Shown: positions 35,149 through 45,474, counted from the first letter of the stretch. The stretch: 64,000 nt of DNA from VRUE01 sp963822295 (GCA_963822295.1 CAWGHD010000002.1:2232001-2296000), one strand, 5' to 3'. Numbers and translations: made by a program. The notes: generated by a model from the sequence alone, not told the origin.

Positions 35149-37890
35149 ATGAACATGCCCACCCGATCGACATTCCCGCGGCTCGCCGCCCTGATCGTCA
35201 CGGTCGCCGCGCTCCTGGCGCTCTCCGCCGGGCCGGCGCATGCGATCGAACCGGGGTTCAAAGAGTTCAAAATGACCCCGAGCAGCACGCAGGCGGGCGG
35301 TCACCCGGATCTCTCGATCTACGCCGAGTTCGAAACCGGCGGTTTCGGGTCCGGCGAACTGGCGCTGCGCAGGTTCAAGTCGCACACGCCGACCGGATTC
35401 ATCGGCAACCCGCACGTGGCGCCGAAATGCACGCTGGTCGAATACACGGCGCAGAACTGCCCGGTCGACTCGCAGATCGGCATCGTCTACGTCGCCAGCT
35501 TCGGGATCTACGGGATCTTCTTCCCGCTCTACAACATGGAGACCAGGCCCGACCAGGCGGGGCTGCTCGCGTTCACGACACCGTTGATCTCGACTCCGGT
35601 GTTCATCGAACTGAGCTCGCGCACCGATAGCGACTACGGCCTCGACGCGAGCACCTCGGCGCAGGTCCGCGTCTCCTTCCCGGACTTCGAAACGATCCTC
35701 TGGGGAGTCCCGGCCGACCCGGTGCACAACAAGCACCGCTTCTTCACACCGTTGAAATTCCTGGCGGCATGTCTGAGCTTCGAGGAAGGCTGCCCGGGTG
35801 AAACGTTCGCGGAGCCGTCGTTCCCGGAACGCCCGTTCCTGCAGAACCCGACCGAGTGCGGCGTGCCGCTGACGTCCAGCGGGGACATCGAATACTACGA
35901 GGACATCGAAGTCCACGCGGAGGCCGAATACCCTCCGACCACGGGCTGCAACCAGCTCAGCTTCGACCCGAGCATCGCGGCCAAGCCGACCACCCCCCAG
36001 ACCGATTCGCCCTCTGGCGGCGACGTCGACATCAGGATCCCCCAGACCCAGAGCCCGACGACACCGTCGCCGTCGGAGCTCCGCACCACGAGGGTGACGA
36101 TGCCGGAGGGGTTCACGATCAACCCCGGCGCCGCCGACGGCAAGGTCGCCTGCCTCGACGGGCAGACCAGCATGGGCACGCTCTTCGCCGCCCAGTGCCC
36201 GGAGTTCTCGAAGATCGGGACGCTGAGCCTCGACGTGGCCGCCCTGCCGGGGCCGCTTCCGGGCGCCCTCTACCTCGGTGAGCCCAAGCCGGGCGACCAG
36301 TTCCGCGTGGTCCTCGTCGCCGACGGCTTCGCCACGCACGTCAAGCTCTTCGGCTCGGCCCGCCCGGATCCGCAGACCGGACAGGTCACGATCGTGTTCG
36401 AGAACCTGCCGCAGTCGCCGATGCAGGAGTTCGACCTCCACATCTTCGGCTCCGAGCGCGGCCTCTTCGCGACCCCGGAGCGGTGCGGCACGGTCCCGAT
36501 CAAAACGGAATTCGTGCCCTGGAACGGCAACCTTGAGACGCGCCACGCGCTCAGCTTCATGACCTTCGACTCGGGCCCGAACGGGACCCCGTGTCCGGTC
36601 GGCCCGCGTCCCTTCACGCCCACCCTCCAGTCGGGCGTCAGCAACACCCAGGCCGGGACCCATGCTCCGTTCAGCCTGATCCTGAACCGGGACGACGGCG
36701 AGCAGAACCTGACCGGCGTCACGGTCAACCAGCCTCCCGGCTTCGGTGCCTCGCTGAAGGGCATCCCGTACTGCCCGGAGTCCGCGATCCAGCAGCTCAG
36801 TAACCCCGACTATGCCGGTCTGGCGGAGCAGGCCTCCTCGGCCTGTCCCGCAGCCAGCCTCGTCGGCACGGCGACGAGCGGCGCCGGCAGCGGAACCCAT
36901 CCGGTCTACACGGCAGGCAAGGTGTACCTCGCCGGTCCGTACAAAGGCGCTCCGCTGAGCCTGGTGACGGTCGTTCCGGCGGTCTCGGGCCCCTACGACC
37001 TCGGCAACGTCGCGGTTCGAATCGCGACGAGGGTCGATCCGGTCAGCGCCCGGATCACGGCGGTCTCCGACGCGCTTCCCCAGATCGTCGAGGGGGTACC
37101 GCTGCGCCTGCGCTCGCTCCTCCTCAATCTCAACCGACCGGGCTTCACGCTCAACCCGACCAACTGCGACCCGGCAGCGGTCACGGCGACGGTGACGGGC
37201 GACGAGGGCGGGGTCGCGAGCCTGTCCAACCACTTCCAGGTCGCCAACTGCGCCGACCTCACCTACGCGCCCAAGTTCGGCCTGAGGCTGAGCGGCGGGG
37301 TGAAAAGGCGCGGACACCCGGCGATCCGGGCGACGTTCAGCGCCGCCCCGGGAGAATCCAACACGCGCAGGATCTCGGTTGCCCTGCCGAAAGGCCAGCA
37401 GCTCGACCAGGCCCACATCGGGACGGTCTGCACGCGGCCCCAGTTCGCCGCCGACAACTGCCCCGCGGGCAGCATGATCGGCAGCGCCGAGGCCAGCACG
37501 CCGCTCCTCGACAACCCGATCAAGGGCAATGTCTACCTGCGCTCGTCGTCCAACGAACTGCCTGACATGGTGATGGACCTCGAGGGCCAGATCGACATCG
37601 AGCTGATCGGGCGGATCGACGCCGCCAAAGGCGGCGAGCTGCGCACCACGTTCGACAACGTCCCGGACGCGCCGGTCAGCTCCTTCACGGTCAACCTGCT
37701 GGGCGGCTCCAAAGGCCTGGTCGTGAACACCGAAAGCCTCTGCAAGAAGCCGAAGAGGGCGACCGTGAAGCTGAGGGGGCAGAACGGGGCCGTCCTCAAC
37801 CGAAGGACCAAGCTCCAGACCAGCTGCGGCTCGTCCGCCAGGAAGAAGCGCACAGGGAAACGCCATTCCGACCAGAGGAAGGCGGGCTGA
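35149..37890 (+). CDS. large secreted protein, family B (B1)
   Basis: 913 residues from ATG 35149, preceded by GAGGAG at good spacing; in-frame ATG 35116 overlaps the A2 stop. Signal peptide ends AHA|IEP. The mature N-terminus reads MTPSSTQAGGHPDLSIYAEF, matching the B2 protein. Repeated blocks contain Cys pairs, GALYLGEPKPGD and PSxL..A.L..P.G..INP-like patterns. The C-terminus (GQNGAVLNRR, TSCG, basic tail) also matches B2. No known domain; likely a beta-rich surface protein. Confidence 0.85.
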   Translation: MNMPTRSTFPRLAALIVTVAALLALSAGPAHAIEPGFKEFKMTPSSTQAGGHPDLSIYAEFETGGFGSGELALRRFKSHTPTGFIGNPHVAPKCTLVEYTAQNCPVDSQIGIVYVASFGIYGIFFPLYNMETRPDQAGLLAFTTPLISTPVFIELSSRTDSDYGLDASTSAQVRVSFPDFETILWGVPADPVHNKHRFFTPLKFLAACLSFEEGCPGETFAEPSFPERPFLQNPTECGVPLTSSGDIEYYEDIEVHAEAEYPPTTGCNQLSFDPSIAAKPTTPQTDSPSGGDVDIRIPQTQSPTTPSPSELRTTRVTMPEGFTINPGAADGKVACLDGQTSMGTLFAAQCPEFSKIGTLSLDVAALPGPLPGALYLGEPKPGDQFRVVLVADGFATHVKLFGSARPDPQTGQVTIVFENLPQSPMQEFDLHIFGSERGLFATPERCGTVPIKTEFVPWNGNLETRHALSFMTFDSGPNGTPCPVGPRPFTPTLQSGVSNTQAGTHAPFSLILNRDDGEQNLTGVTVNQPPGFGASLKGIPYCPESAIQQLSNPDYAGLAEQASSACPAASLVGTATSGAGSGTHPVYTAGKVYLAGPYKGAPLSLVTVVPAVSGPYDLGNVAVRIATRVDPVSARITAVSDALPQIVEGVPLRLRSLLLNLNRPGFTLNPTNCDPAAVTATVTGDEGGVASLSNHFQVANCADLTYAPKFGLRLSGGVKRRGHPAIRATFSAAPGESNTRRISVALPKGQQLDQAHIGTVCTRPQFAADNCPAGSMIGSAEASTPLLDNPIKGNVYLRSSSNELPDMVMDLEGQIDIELIGRIDAAKGGELRTTFDNVPDAPVSSFTVNLLGGSKGLVVNTESLCKKPKRATVKLRGQNGAVLNRRTKLQTSCGSSARKKRTGKRHSDQRKAG

Positions 37891-37923
37891 GCGATGGGAA
37901 CCAACAGGGGAGATTCAGGGACG

Positions 37924-40900
37924 ATGAAGATTCTGACCGGCATCGCGGCAGCGCTCGCGCTGACCCTCGCCTTCGCAGCCGGGCCCGCGTCGGCGAAGCA
38001 GGTCTACACCTACCAGTACTCCGGCGTCTACTACGACGGCACCGGGTCCGAAGCGGGCCAGTTCAACACCCCCTTCGGCGGTCTCGCCTATGACGAGCAG
38101 CAGGAACAGCTGATCGTCGGCCGGGCCCAGAGCGAAGGCAAGATCAGCAAGTTCACCAAAACCGGCACGCCGGCCAAATTTTCCGCGCTGAACGGCGGCA
38201 CCGGGGGAGACACGATCACCCTCGGCACCGGCTTCGGGCACGGCGTCGCCGAAGACGCGTCGATCGGGATCGACAACTCGGGCGGCCCCAACACCGGCAA
38301 CGTCTACCAGCACGGCGGCGGCTTCGGCGGCGGCGGCTTCCACGCCTTCCTGCCCAGCGGGGCGCCGATCCCGGCGTTCGAAGACATCGACATCAACTTC
38401 AGCTGCGGCGTCGGCGTCGGCCCCAACGGGGAAATCTGGAGGGGCGGCAGCAAGGAGGGCATCGGCGCTCTGGTCGAAGTCAACATCGACGGGACCCTGA
38501 ACCCGAACGAGGCCTACATGGGCCTGTTCGGAGGCCCGGACAGCCCCTGCCACCCGGTGCTCGACAGCCAGGGCAACTTCTACGTGTGGAACAGCCCGGG
38601 AGGCTTCGAAAGGTTCCTGACCAAATTCCCGCCGAAACCGGTTCAGTCCCGCCTGGGGCCGCCGGAGCGCGAAGAACTCTACCGTCTGAACGGGTTCGGA
38701 TTCCCGGGTCAGATGGCCGTCGACATGTCGAATGACGACCTCTTCGCCGTCGAGAACGCCTTCTCCGGCCCGATCGGCCAGTACGACTCGAAGGGCGGGA
38801 AACTCGGCACCTTCGGCGGGGCCGAAGGCCCGTACCTCGGGATCGCGAACGGTGTGGGCGGCATCGCCGTCGACCCCGTCACGCACGACGTCTGGGTCGC
38901 CAACGGCCGCAGCTACTCGGGCATCCGCCGTGTCGAGAAGTTCTCCAGGGTCGGCCCGATCACCGTCCCGACGACCGACACCGCCGGCGTCACCCGCCCC
39001 GAAGGGCCGGCGAAAGCCACCCTCCACGGTGTCCTCAACCCGGACGGGATCGCCACCACCGAGTGCTACTTCAAATGGAGCACCAGCCAGAACCTCTTCG
39101 AAAGCGGCAACGTCGCCCAGTGTGAAGAGGGCAAAGTGCACGCCGGCTCGGGCAACATCAGCGTCACCGCCAAAATCTCCGGCCTGACCAAGGGCACGAG
39201 GTACTGGTACCGCCTCTTCTCGCAGAACGCCAACAACCGCCTCTCCGACGGCGGCCCGGAAAAGTTCCGCGCGCAGAACAAACCGATCATCGGCACGATC
39301 TTCCCGGACGCGGTCAACACCGACGGGGTCCGTCTCACCGCTGACATCGACCCCAACGGCGGGCCGACGTTCTACCACTGGGAGTACGGTCCGACGACCT
39401 CCTACGGCAGCTCCTCGCCGACGACCCGCCTCGCGCGCCGCGACGCGGAAGACCTCGAGCAGCTGCCGTCGAGCATCGTCGACCCCTACAAAGTCCAGAA
39501 CCTGATCATCGGTTTGACGCCGGGCTCGGACTACCACTTCAAGCTGGTGGTCGAAAACGACGAGGGGATCTCGGAAAGCGAAGACTTCGAATTCACGACC
39601 TACGTCCCCGACCCGGGCATCGACAACTGCCCGAACTCGCTCGTGCGCCAGCAGACGACCGCGGCCCTGCTCGCGGACTGCCGCGCCTACGAGCTGGCGT
39701 CGACCTCGAACGGCGGCGGCTATGACGTGGTCTCCGACGTCGTCCCCAACCAGGAACCGCTGGTCACCTCACCGTGGGCGGACGGCAGGCTCCTCTACTC
39801 GATGGACGCCGGGGTGATCCCGGGCACCGAGGGCAATCCGACCAACCTCGGCCGCGATCCCTACGTCGCGGTCCGCACCGAGACCGGTTGGGTCACCAAA
39901 TACGTCGGCCTGCCGGCTGACGGGCTGAGCGACAATGGGTCCTACGGCTCGCCGCTGCTCGGCACCGACGCATCGCTCGACACCTTCGCCTTCGGAGGCA
40001 AAGACATCTGCGACCCGTGCTTCCCCGACGGGTCCACCAACGTGCCGCTGCGCCTCCCGAACGGCACCCTCGTCAAAGGCATGGCCGGCACGATCAACCC
40101 GTCGGCCGACCCGGTCGGCGAGGTCCGCAAGCCGCTCTCCGACGACGGCTCCCACTTCTACTTCGGGTCCGAACCGGACTTCGAGACGGTCGGCGAGCCC
40201 GGCTCGATCTACGACCGCAACCTGAGCACCGGCACGACCCAGGTCGTCTCCACCATGCCCAACGGCACGACGATGACCGGCGAAGTCGCCCAGCTCGACG
40301 CGACCCCGGACGGCAGCCGCGTGCTGATCGGGAAAAAGGTCGGCGAAGACCCGCAGGGCAATCCGCTCTACGACCTCTACATGCACAGGGGCTCCAACCC
40401 GAACTCGATCGAGGTCGCGAACACCGCCCCCGGGGCCCAGTTCAGCGGCATGACCAATGACGGCTCGATGGTCTTCTTCACGACCGCCGACCCGCTCAGC
40501 GGCGACATCGACACCAGCGCGGACCTCTACCGCGCCGACGTCGGCTCCTCGAGCGCCACGATCGCCCGAGTCTCGACCGGGGCCGGCACGGGCAACACCG
40601 ACGGTTGCTCGCCTCCCGGCCTGCCCAACTCCTGGAACTCGGCCGGAGGGGACGGCAAATGCGGCGTGCTCGCCTTCGCCGGAGGCGCCGGCCTCGCCGA
40701 GGACGACGGCTCCATCTATTTCCTCAGCCCGGAGACGCTCGACGGCGGCGGCGACACCGACCAGGCGAACATCTTCTTCGCCAAACCGGGCCAGGCCCCC
40801 AGCTTCGTCGCGACGCTGGACACCAGCGCCGGCAAGCCGGGCCCCTCGGCGCCGACCCACCCGGTCGCCAACGCCAACTTCGGAGGCAGCTTCGAAAACC

Positions 40901-42465
40901 CGGTCTCGGTCGGCGTCGACCAGTCCAACGGCGATGTCTACGTCGCTAACTCGGGTGCCAAAAAAGTCAGCCGCTTCACGGCCGCCGGCGCGCCGAAAAA
41001 CTTCACGACAGGGCCCGGCGCCGGCACCAACTCGCTGCCCAGCCTGGAATGGCCTGAAATCGGGGCAGGCCAGGTCGCGATCGACAACTCCGGCGGCGTC
41101 GCCAACGGCGACATCTACGTGGTCAGCCAGAACCCGAGCTTCGAAAGCAAGCTCAGCGTCTACTCGCCGACCGGCACGCTGCTGACGACCCTGACCGGCA
41201 CCGGGACTCCCGGCGGCTCGTTCGGCTTCGTCTGCGGGGTCGCGGTCGACCAGGCCAACGGCAACGTCTACCTCGGCGACTACTTCGGCAACGTCTGGCG
41301 CTACACCCCGAGCGCGAATCCGGTCACGGAGGCCAACTACTCCGGCGGCATCAACAGCGGCTCCTTCGGAAGCTGCGGCGTGGCCGTCGCCGCGGGCAAA
41401 ATCTACGTCGCCTACGAAGGCGACTTCATCATCCGCTTCCCGACCAGCGCCTTCGCCATGGGCCCGCCGCCGTTCCCCGCCGGCTTCAAAGAAATGGGCA
41501 GCGGCAAAGGCGTCGCCACCGACCCGGGGAACGGCAACGTGTTCGTCACCCAGGGCAACAAAGTCGCCGTCTACGACGACGACGAAGCGGCGACGCCGCT
41601 GGAGACCTTCGGGACCGGCAGCGTCAGCAACGCCTACGCGATCGCGATGCGGTCCTCCAACCAGCACGTCTTCGTCGCCTCCCACGGCAACCGGGTGGTC
41701 GAGTTCGGGCTGGAAACCCCGCCCTACACCCCGCTCAACCACCGGGCGATCGTCAACGCCGTGAAACAGCCCGGAACCCACGATTACGGCGACTTCCAGG
41801 TCTCCGGCAACGGCGACTACGCGATCTTCGACTCGACGATCCCGCTGACCGGGCATCCGACCTTCAAACACTCGGAGGTCTACCTCTACAACGTCGGCGC
41901 CGACGCTCTCGAGTGCCCGTCCTGCGCGCCGACCAAAGCGGCGGCGACGAGCGACACGTTCCTGCCGAGGTACGGCCTCGGGCTGACAGAAGACGGCCGC
42001 GCCTTCTTCACCTCCAAAGAGTCCTTCGTCCTCAGGGACTCGAACGGGCGCAAAGACGCCTACCAGTGGGATGACGGCGTCGTGCAGCTGATCTCACGCG
42101 GCCTCGGTGCGGAGGACTCCGGCATCCTGGGGGTCAGCGCCGACGGCGTGGACGCGTTCTTCTTCACCCGCGACAAACTCGTCCACAACGACGGCAACGG
42201 CAACGCCGTGAAGATCTACACCGCCCGCGAGGGCGGCGGCTTCGCCTTCGATCCGACGACGCAGCCGTGCGCGGCCTCCGACGAGTGCCACGGCGCCGGC
42301 ACCCAGCCGCCGCCGCCGCCGGACATCAACTCGCTGTCGCCGGCGCCGACCGTGACGCCGAAAAAAGCGACCACCTGCCGCAAGGGCTTCGTCAAACGCG
42401 GTGGCAAATGCAAGAAGAAGAAGAAGAAAAAGCGCTCCCAGAAATCGAGCAGGGCGCATGGCTGA
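37924..42465 (+). CDS. large secreted repeat protein, family A (A3)
   Basis: 1513 residues from ATG 37924 (alternative 37894). Signal peptide ends ASA|KQV. N-terminal NHL-like propeller, two Fn3-like repeats (FKWSTSQNLF diverged, YHWEYGPTTSYG), then CPNSLVRQQ/LADCRAYELAS and a TolB-like propeller. A second NHL-like block (about 970-1260, GVDQSNGDVYVAN) is inserted in the middle of the last propeller. It ends with PCAASDECHG, CRKGFVKRGGKC and a Lys/Arg tail, like A1 and A2. Confidence 0.85.
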   Translation: MKILTGIAAALALTLAFAAGPASAKQVYTYQYSGVYYDGTGSEAGQFNTPFGGLAYDEQQEQLIVGRAQSEGKISKFTKTGTPAKFSALNGGTGGDTITLGTGFGHGVAEDASIGIDNSGGPNTGNVYQHGGGFGGGGFHAFLPSGAPIPAFEDIDINFSCGVGVGPNGEIWRGGSKEGIGALVEVNIDGTLNPNEAYMGLFGGPDSPCHPVLDSQGNFYVWNSPGGFERFLTKFPPKPVQSRLGPPEREELYRLNGFGFPGQMAVDMSNDDLFAVENAFSGPIGQYDSKGGKLGTFGGAEGPYLGIANGVGGIAVDPVTHDVWVANGRSYSGIRRVEKFSRVGPITVPTTDTAGVTRPEGPAKATLHGVLNPDGIATTECYFKWSTSQNLFESGNVAQCEEGKVHAGSGNISVTAKISGLTKGTRYWYRLFSQNANNRLSDGGPEKFRAQNKPIIGTIFPDAVNTDGVRLTADIDPNGGPTFYHWEYGPTTSYGSSSPTTRLARRDAEDLEQLPSSIVDPYKVQNLIIGLTPGSDYHFKLVVENDEGISESEDFEFTTYVPDPGIDNCPNSLVRQQTTAALLADCRAYELASTSNGGGYDVVSDVVPNQEPLVTSPWADGRLLYSMDAGVIPGTEGNPTNLGRDPYVAVRTETGWVTKYVGLPADGLSDNGSYGSPLLGTDASLDTFAFGGKDICDPCFPDGSTNVPLRLPNGTLVKGMAGTINPSADPVGEVRKPLSDDGSHFYFGSEPDFETVGEPGSIYDRNLSTGTTQVVSTMPNGTTMTGEVAQLDATPDGSRVLIGKKVGEDPQGNPLYDLYMHRGSNPNSIEVANTAPGAQFSGMTNDGSMVFFTTADPLSGDIDTSADLYRADVGSSSATIARVSTGAGTGNTDGCSPPGLPNSWNSAGGDGKCGVLAFAGGAGLAEDDGSIYFLSPETLDGGGDTDQANIFFAKPGQAPSFVATLDTSAGKPGPSAPTHPVANANFGGSFENPVSVGVDQSNGDVYVANSGAKKVSRFTAAGAPKNFTTGPGAGTNSLPSLEWPEIGAGQVAIDNSGGVANGDIYVVSQNPSFESKLSVYSPTGTLLTTLTGTGTPGGSFGFVCGVAVDQANGNVYLGDYFGNVWRYTPSANPVTEANYSGGINSGSFGSCGVAVAAGKIYVAYEGDFIIRFPTSAFAMGPPPFPAGFKEMGSGKGVATDPGNGNVFVTQGNKVAVYDDDEAATPLETFGTGSVSNAYAIAMRSSNQHVFVASHGNRVVEFGLETPPYTPLNHRAIVNAVKQPGTHDYGDFQVSGNGDYAIFDSTIPLTGHPTFKHSEVYLYNVGADALECPSCAPTKAAATSDTFLPRYGLGLTEDGRAFFTSKESFVLRDSNGRKDAYQWDDGVVQLISRGLGAEDSGILGVSADGVDAFFFTRDKLVHNDGNGNAVKIYTAREGGGFAFDPTTQPCAASDECHGAGTQPPPPPDINSLSPAPTVTPKKATTCRKGFVKRGGKCKKKKKKKRSQKSSRAHG

Positions 42466-42496
42466 GCGGATGACGATGAGCAAGGAGATACAGACG

Positions 42497-45262
42497 ATGA
42501 CCACGCAGACGATCGACGCCGGCCCAGGGACCGCACGTCGGGCACTCCGCGTCCTTGTCGCGGCTCTCGTCAGCGCCACGATGGCGGCCGTCCTGATGGC
42601 CCCCGCGGCGTCGGCCAAACCGGTGATCAGTGAATTCACCGTCGGGACCTCGGACACCCAGGCCGGCGGGCACCCCGACCTCAACATGAAACTGCGGGTC
42701 GAAAAACCGGCCGAACCGGAGGTCGTCCGTGATCTCGACTTCAGCCTGCCGGAGGGCGTCTTCGGCAACCCGGGCGCGATCTTCAAATGCCTCTCGCAGG
42801 ACTTCGTCCTCAATCACTGCGGGCCCGGCACGCAGGTCGGCCTGGTGACGATCTACGCCAACCAGGAAGGCAATCCGAACACGCTCCTGGGCACCGTGCC
42901 CGTCTACAACATGTACACGATCTCCGAAGAGGAAACGGCCCGCATGGCGTTCACCGTGCCGGTCCTCGGAGTCCCCGTCTCGATCCCGATCGCCGTGCGC
43001 AGCGCCTCCGACTACTCGCTGCGGCTGAGGGTGCAGACGGTCTCGCAGACCGTCGCCCTGGGCGCGACGGCCTTCACCGTCTGGGGCTTCCCGGCGGATC
43101 CGAAACACGACGTCGAGCGCTTCCACCCCGGTGACCCGGGCGAACCGCCGGGCTGCGCGGGCGAGGAAAACGCCCTCTGCAACACGGCTCCGTATCCGAA
43201 AGCGGGCAAAGTCAAACGGCCGTTCATCAACAACCCGAGCGTCTGCACGGGTCAGGAACTCCCGGTCACGGCCCAGGTGACGACCTACCAGGACCCGAAC
43301 AACCCGGCCGAAATCGAATCGACGTACCCCGAGACCGAAGGCTGCGAAGAACAGCGCTTCGACCCGGTCTTCAACCTCGGGCTGACGACCGGCGAGGCCG
43401 ACGCCCCGTCCGGGCTCGACATCGAGCTCAAAGCCGATCAGTTCCTCGAGGGCGAGGCGCCGACCCCGTCCAACCTGCGCAGCGCGACGCTGACGCTGCC
43501 GGATGGGCTGACGATCAACCCGGACGCGGCCGACGGCCAGACGTCGTGCAGCGACCAGCAGGCCGGCTTCGGCACGAACGCTCCCAGCAACTGCCCGGAC
43601 AACGCCAAGATCGGGACGATGGAAGTCATCACCCCGGCGCTCGACGGCGCGCTGATCGGCTCCCTCTACATCGGCGAACCGCAGCCGGGCAACCAGTACA
43701 GGCTGTTCATGACCTTCGACGGCTTCGGGATCCACGCCAAGCTCTCCGCCGACGTCCACCCGGACCCGGCCACGGGGCAGCTCACGGTGACGCTGGTCGA
43801 CCTCCCGCAGGTGCCGTTCGAGCAGTTCAACCTGCACCTGTTCGCCTCCGACCGCGGGCTGATGGCGACGCCCACCCAGTGCACCCTGTACCGGGCGACG
43901 TCGAACCTGGTCCCGTGGAACGGCGAGATCGCGCCGCAGTCCTCCCAGCCGCTCGTCTCCGTCACCTCCGGGCCGAACAAAAGCCCCTGTCCCGGCCAGG
44001 TGCGGCCGTTCAAACCGCGGCTCGTCGCCGGCACCTCGAGCGCCGTCGCCGGTGACTTCAGCGCCTTCACACTGAGGCTCGACCGCGACGACGGCGACCA
44101 GTTCCTCGGCGACCTCAACTTCAAGATGCCGCCGGGCTTCACGGGCAACCTGCGGGGCATCAGCTACTGCCCGGCGGCCTCGATCGCGGCCGCGGCCCAG
44201 AGGCTCGGCCGCAGCGAGCGCGACGCGCCGAGCTGCCCGGCCGCCTCCCAGGTCGGGACGACGAACGTCGCCGCCGGTCCGGGTAGCCACCCGTTCCACG
44301 CGGTCGGCAGGATGTACCTCGCCGGCCCGTTCAAGGGCGCCCCGATCTCGGTCGTCGCGGTGACGCCGGCGCTGGCCGGGCCCTACGACTACGGCGTCGT
44401 CGTCGTCCAGGTGGCCCTGCACGTCGATCCGCTGACCGCCCAGGTCAGCGCGGCCTCGGACACGGTGCCGAAGATCATCGGCGGCATCCCGATCCGGATG
44501 CGGTCGATCCAGGTCAACATCGACAAACCGAGCTTCACGATCAACCCGACCAACTGCTCGGCCTTCACGGTGGACAGCCAGGGGATCGGCGACCAGGGAA
44601 CCGTCACCGACTTCTCCTCCTACTTCCAGGTGGTCAACTGCGCCGGCCTCGGCTTCAAGCCGAACACGACGATGCGCCAGCTCGGCGGCCGTAAAAACAC
44701 CCGCCGGGCCACGAACCCGGGTCTGAAACTGGACCTGAAAACCCGCAACGGGGACGCCAACGTCAAATCGATCAGCGTCACGCTGCCGACCGCGTTCGAG
44801 ATCGACCAGCGCCATCTCGGCAACATCTGCTCCGAGAAAGAACTGGCGAGCACGGAATGCAAAGGCCGCACCCAGATCGGCAAGGCGACGACCACAACGC
44901 CGCTGCTCGACCAGCCCCTCTCGGGCCCGGTCTACGCGGTCTCCGGCTCGGGCGGCCTGCCGCGCCTGGCCTTCATCCTCAACGGCCAGGTCAAGCTCGT
45001 GCCGCGCGCCGACACCAAGACGGTCGGCGGCAAGCTGCAGACCACGGCGCCGGTGGTCCCGGACGCCTCGATCGGGCACTTCAGCCTCACGGTCTTCGGC
45101 GGCAAGCAGGGCTACCTGATCAACACCCGGGACCTCTGCCGCAACAGGCCCATCGTCGTGGTCGGCTACACCGGGCAGAACGGCAAGACGCTGAGGCAGA
45201 AAGTCAGGATGAGGACCGCCTGCGGCGGCTCGAAGTCCAAGTCGAAGAAGAACAAGGGCTGA
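42497..45262 (+). CDS. large secreted protein, family B (B2)
   Basis: 921 residues from ATG 42497 (AAGGAGA 8 nt upstream; in-frame ATG 42458 overlaps the A3 stop). Signal peptide ends ASA|KPV. The mature start (TSDTQAGGHPDLNMKL) and end (GQNGKTLRQK, TACGG, Lys tail) are shared with B1, and internal blocks such as GSLYIGEPQPGNQY, MYLAGPFKGAPIS and FTINPTNC repeat the B1 pattern. B1 and B2 are duplicates placed after A2 and A3, implying an ancestral A-B gene pair duplication. Function unknown. Confidence 0.85.
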   Translation: MTTQTIDAGPGTARRALRVLVAALVSATMAAVLMAPAASAKPVISEFTVGTSDTQAGGHPDLNMKLRVEKPAEPEVVRDLDFSLPEGVFGNPGAIFKCLSQDFVLNHCGPGTQVGLVTIYANQEGNPNTLLGTVPVYNMYTISEEETARMAFTVPVLGVPVSIPIAVRSASDYSLRLRVQTVSQTVALGATAFTVWGFPADPKHDVERFHPGDPGEPPGCAGEENALCNTAPYPKAGKVKRPFINNPSVCTGQELPVTAQVTTYQDPNNPAEIESTYPETEGCEEQRFDPVFNLGLTTGEADAPSGLDIELKADQFLEGEAPTPSNLRSATLTLPDGLTINPDAADGQTSCSDQQAGFGTNAPSNCPDNAKIGTMEVITPALDGALIGSLYIGEPQPGNQYRLFMTFDGFGIHAKLSADVHPDPATGQLTVTLVDLPQVPFEQFNLHLFASDRGLMATPTQCTLYRATSNLVPWNGEIAPQSSQPLVSVTSGPNKSPCPGQVRPFKPRLVAGTSSAVAGDFSAFTLRLDRDDGDQFLGDLNFKMPPGFTGNLRGISYCPAASIAAAAQRLGRSERDAPSCPAASQVGTTNVAAGPGSHPFHAVGRMYLAGPFKGAPISVVAVTPALAGPYDYGVVVVQVALHVDPLTAQVSAASDTVPKIIGGIPIRMRSIQVNIDKPSFTINPTNCSAFTVDSQGIGDQGTVTDFSSYFQVVNCAGLGFKPNTTMRQLGGRKNTRRATNPGLKLDLKTRNGDANVKSISVTLPTAFEIDQRHLGNICSEKELASTECKGRTQIGKATTTTPLLDQPLSGPVYAVSGSGGLPRLAFILNGQVKLVPRADTKTVGGKLQTTAPVVPDASIGHFSLTVFGGKQGYLINTRDLCRNRPIVVVGYTGQNGKTLRQKVRMRTACGGSKSKSKKNKG

Positions 45263-45380
45263 GAGCACCCGTTTAACAGACCCGAAATCTGCGATCGGTT
45301 GAGCGTTGTTAAAGTTCTGGGCTGGGACGGCAGGGCAGTACAACTCCGCAGGCGACAATCGCGGCGCATGAGCGCGGCAA

Positions 45381-45420
45381 GTTGCCTAGACTGCGGGACC
45401 GCAGCTTCGTGCTAGGCAGC
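45381..45420. other. long stem-loop upstream of the lectin-like gene
   Basis: A 9-bp outer stem (45381-45389 with 45412-45420, one G-U) encloses an inner CTGCG/CGCAG hairpin. It sits in the 212-bp gap after B2, about 55 nt before the next ATG. It may be a 5'-UTR element, a protein-binding site or an attenuator. No further gene is seen in this gap. Confidence 0.45.
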
Positions 45421-45474
45421 GTGTTTAGGGTATTCAAGGGACTTCGAACGGATCGAACGGGAGGACTCAGAGAG

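Noticed and set aside
34882..37866. 994-residue minus-strand open frame
   Set aside because: Shadow of the B1 gene.
42392..45358. 988-residue minus-strand open frame
   Set aside because: Shadow of the B2 gene.
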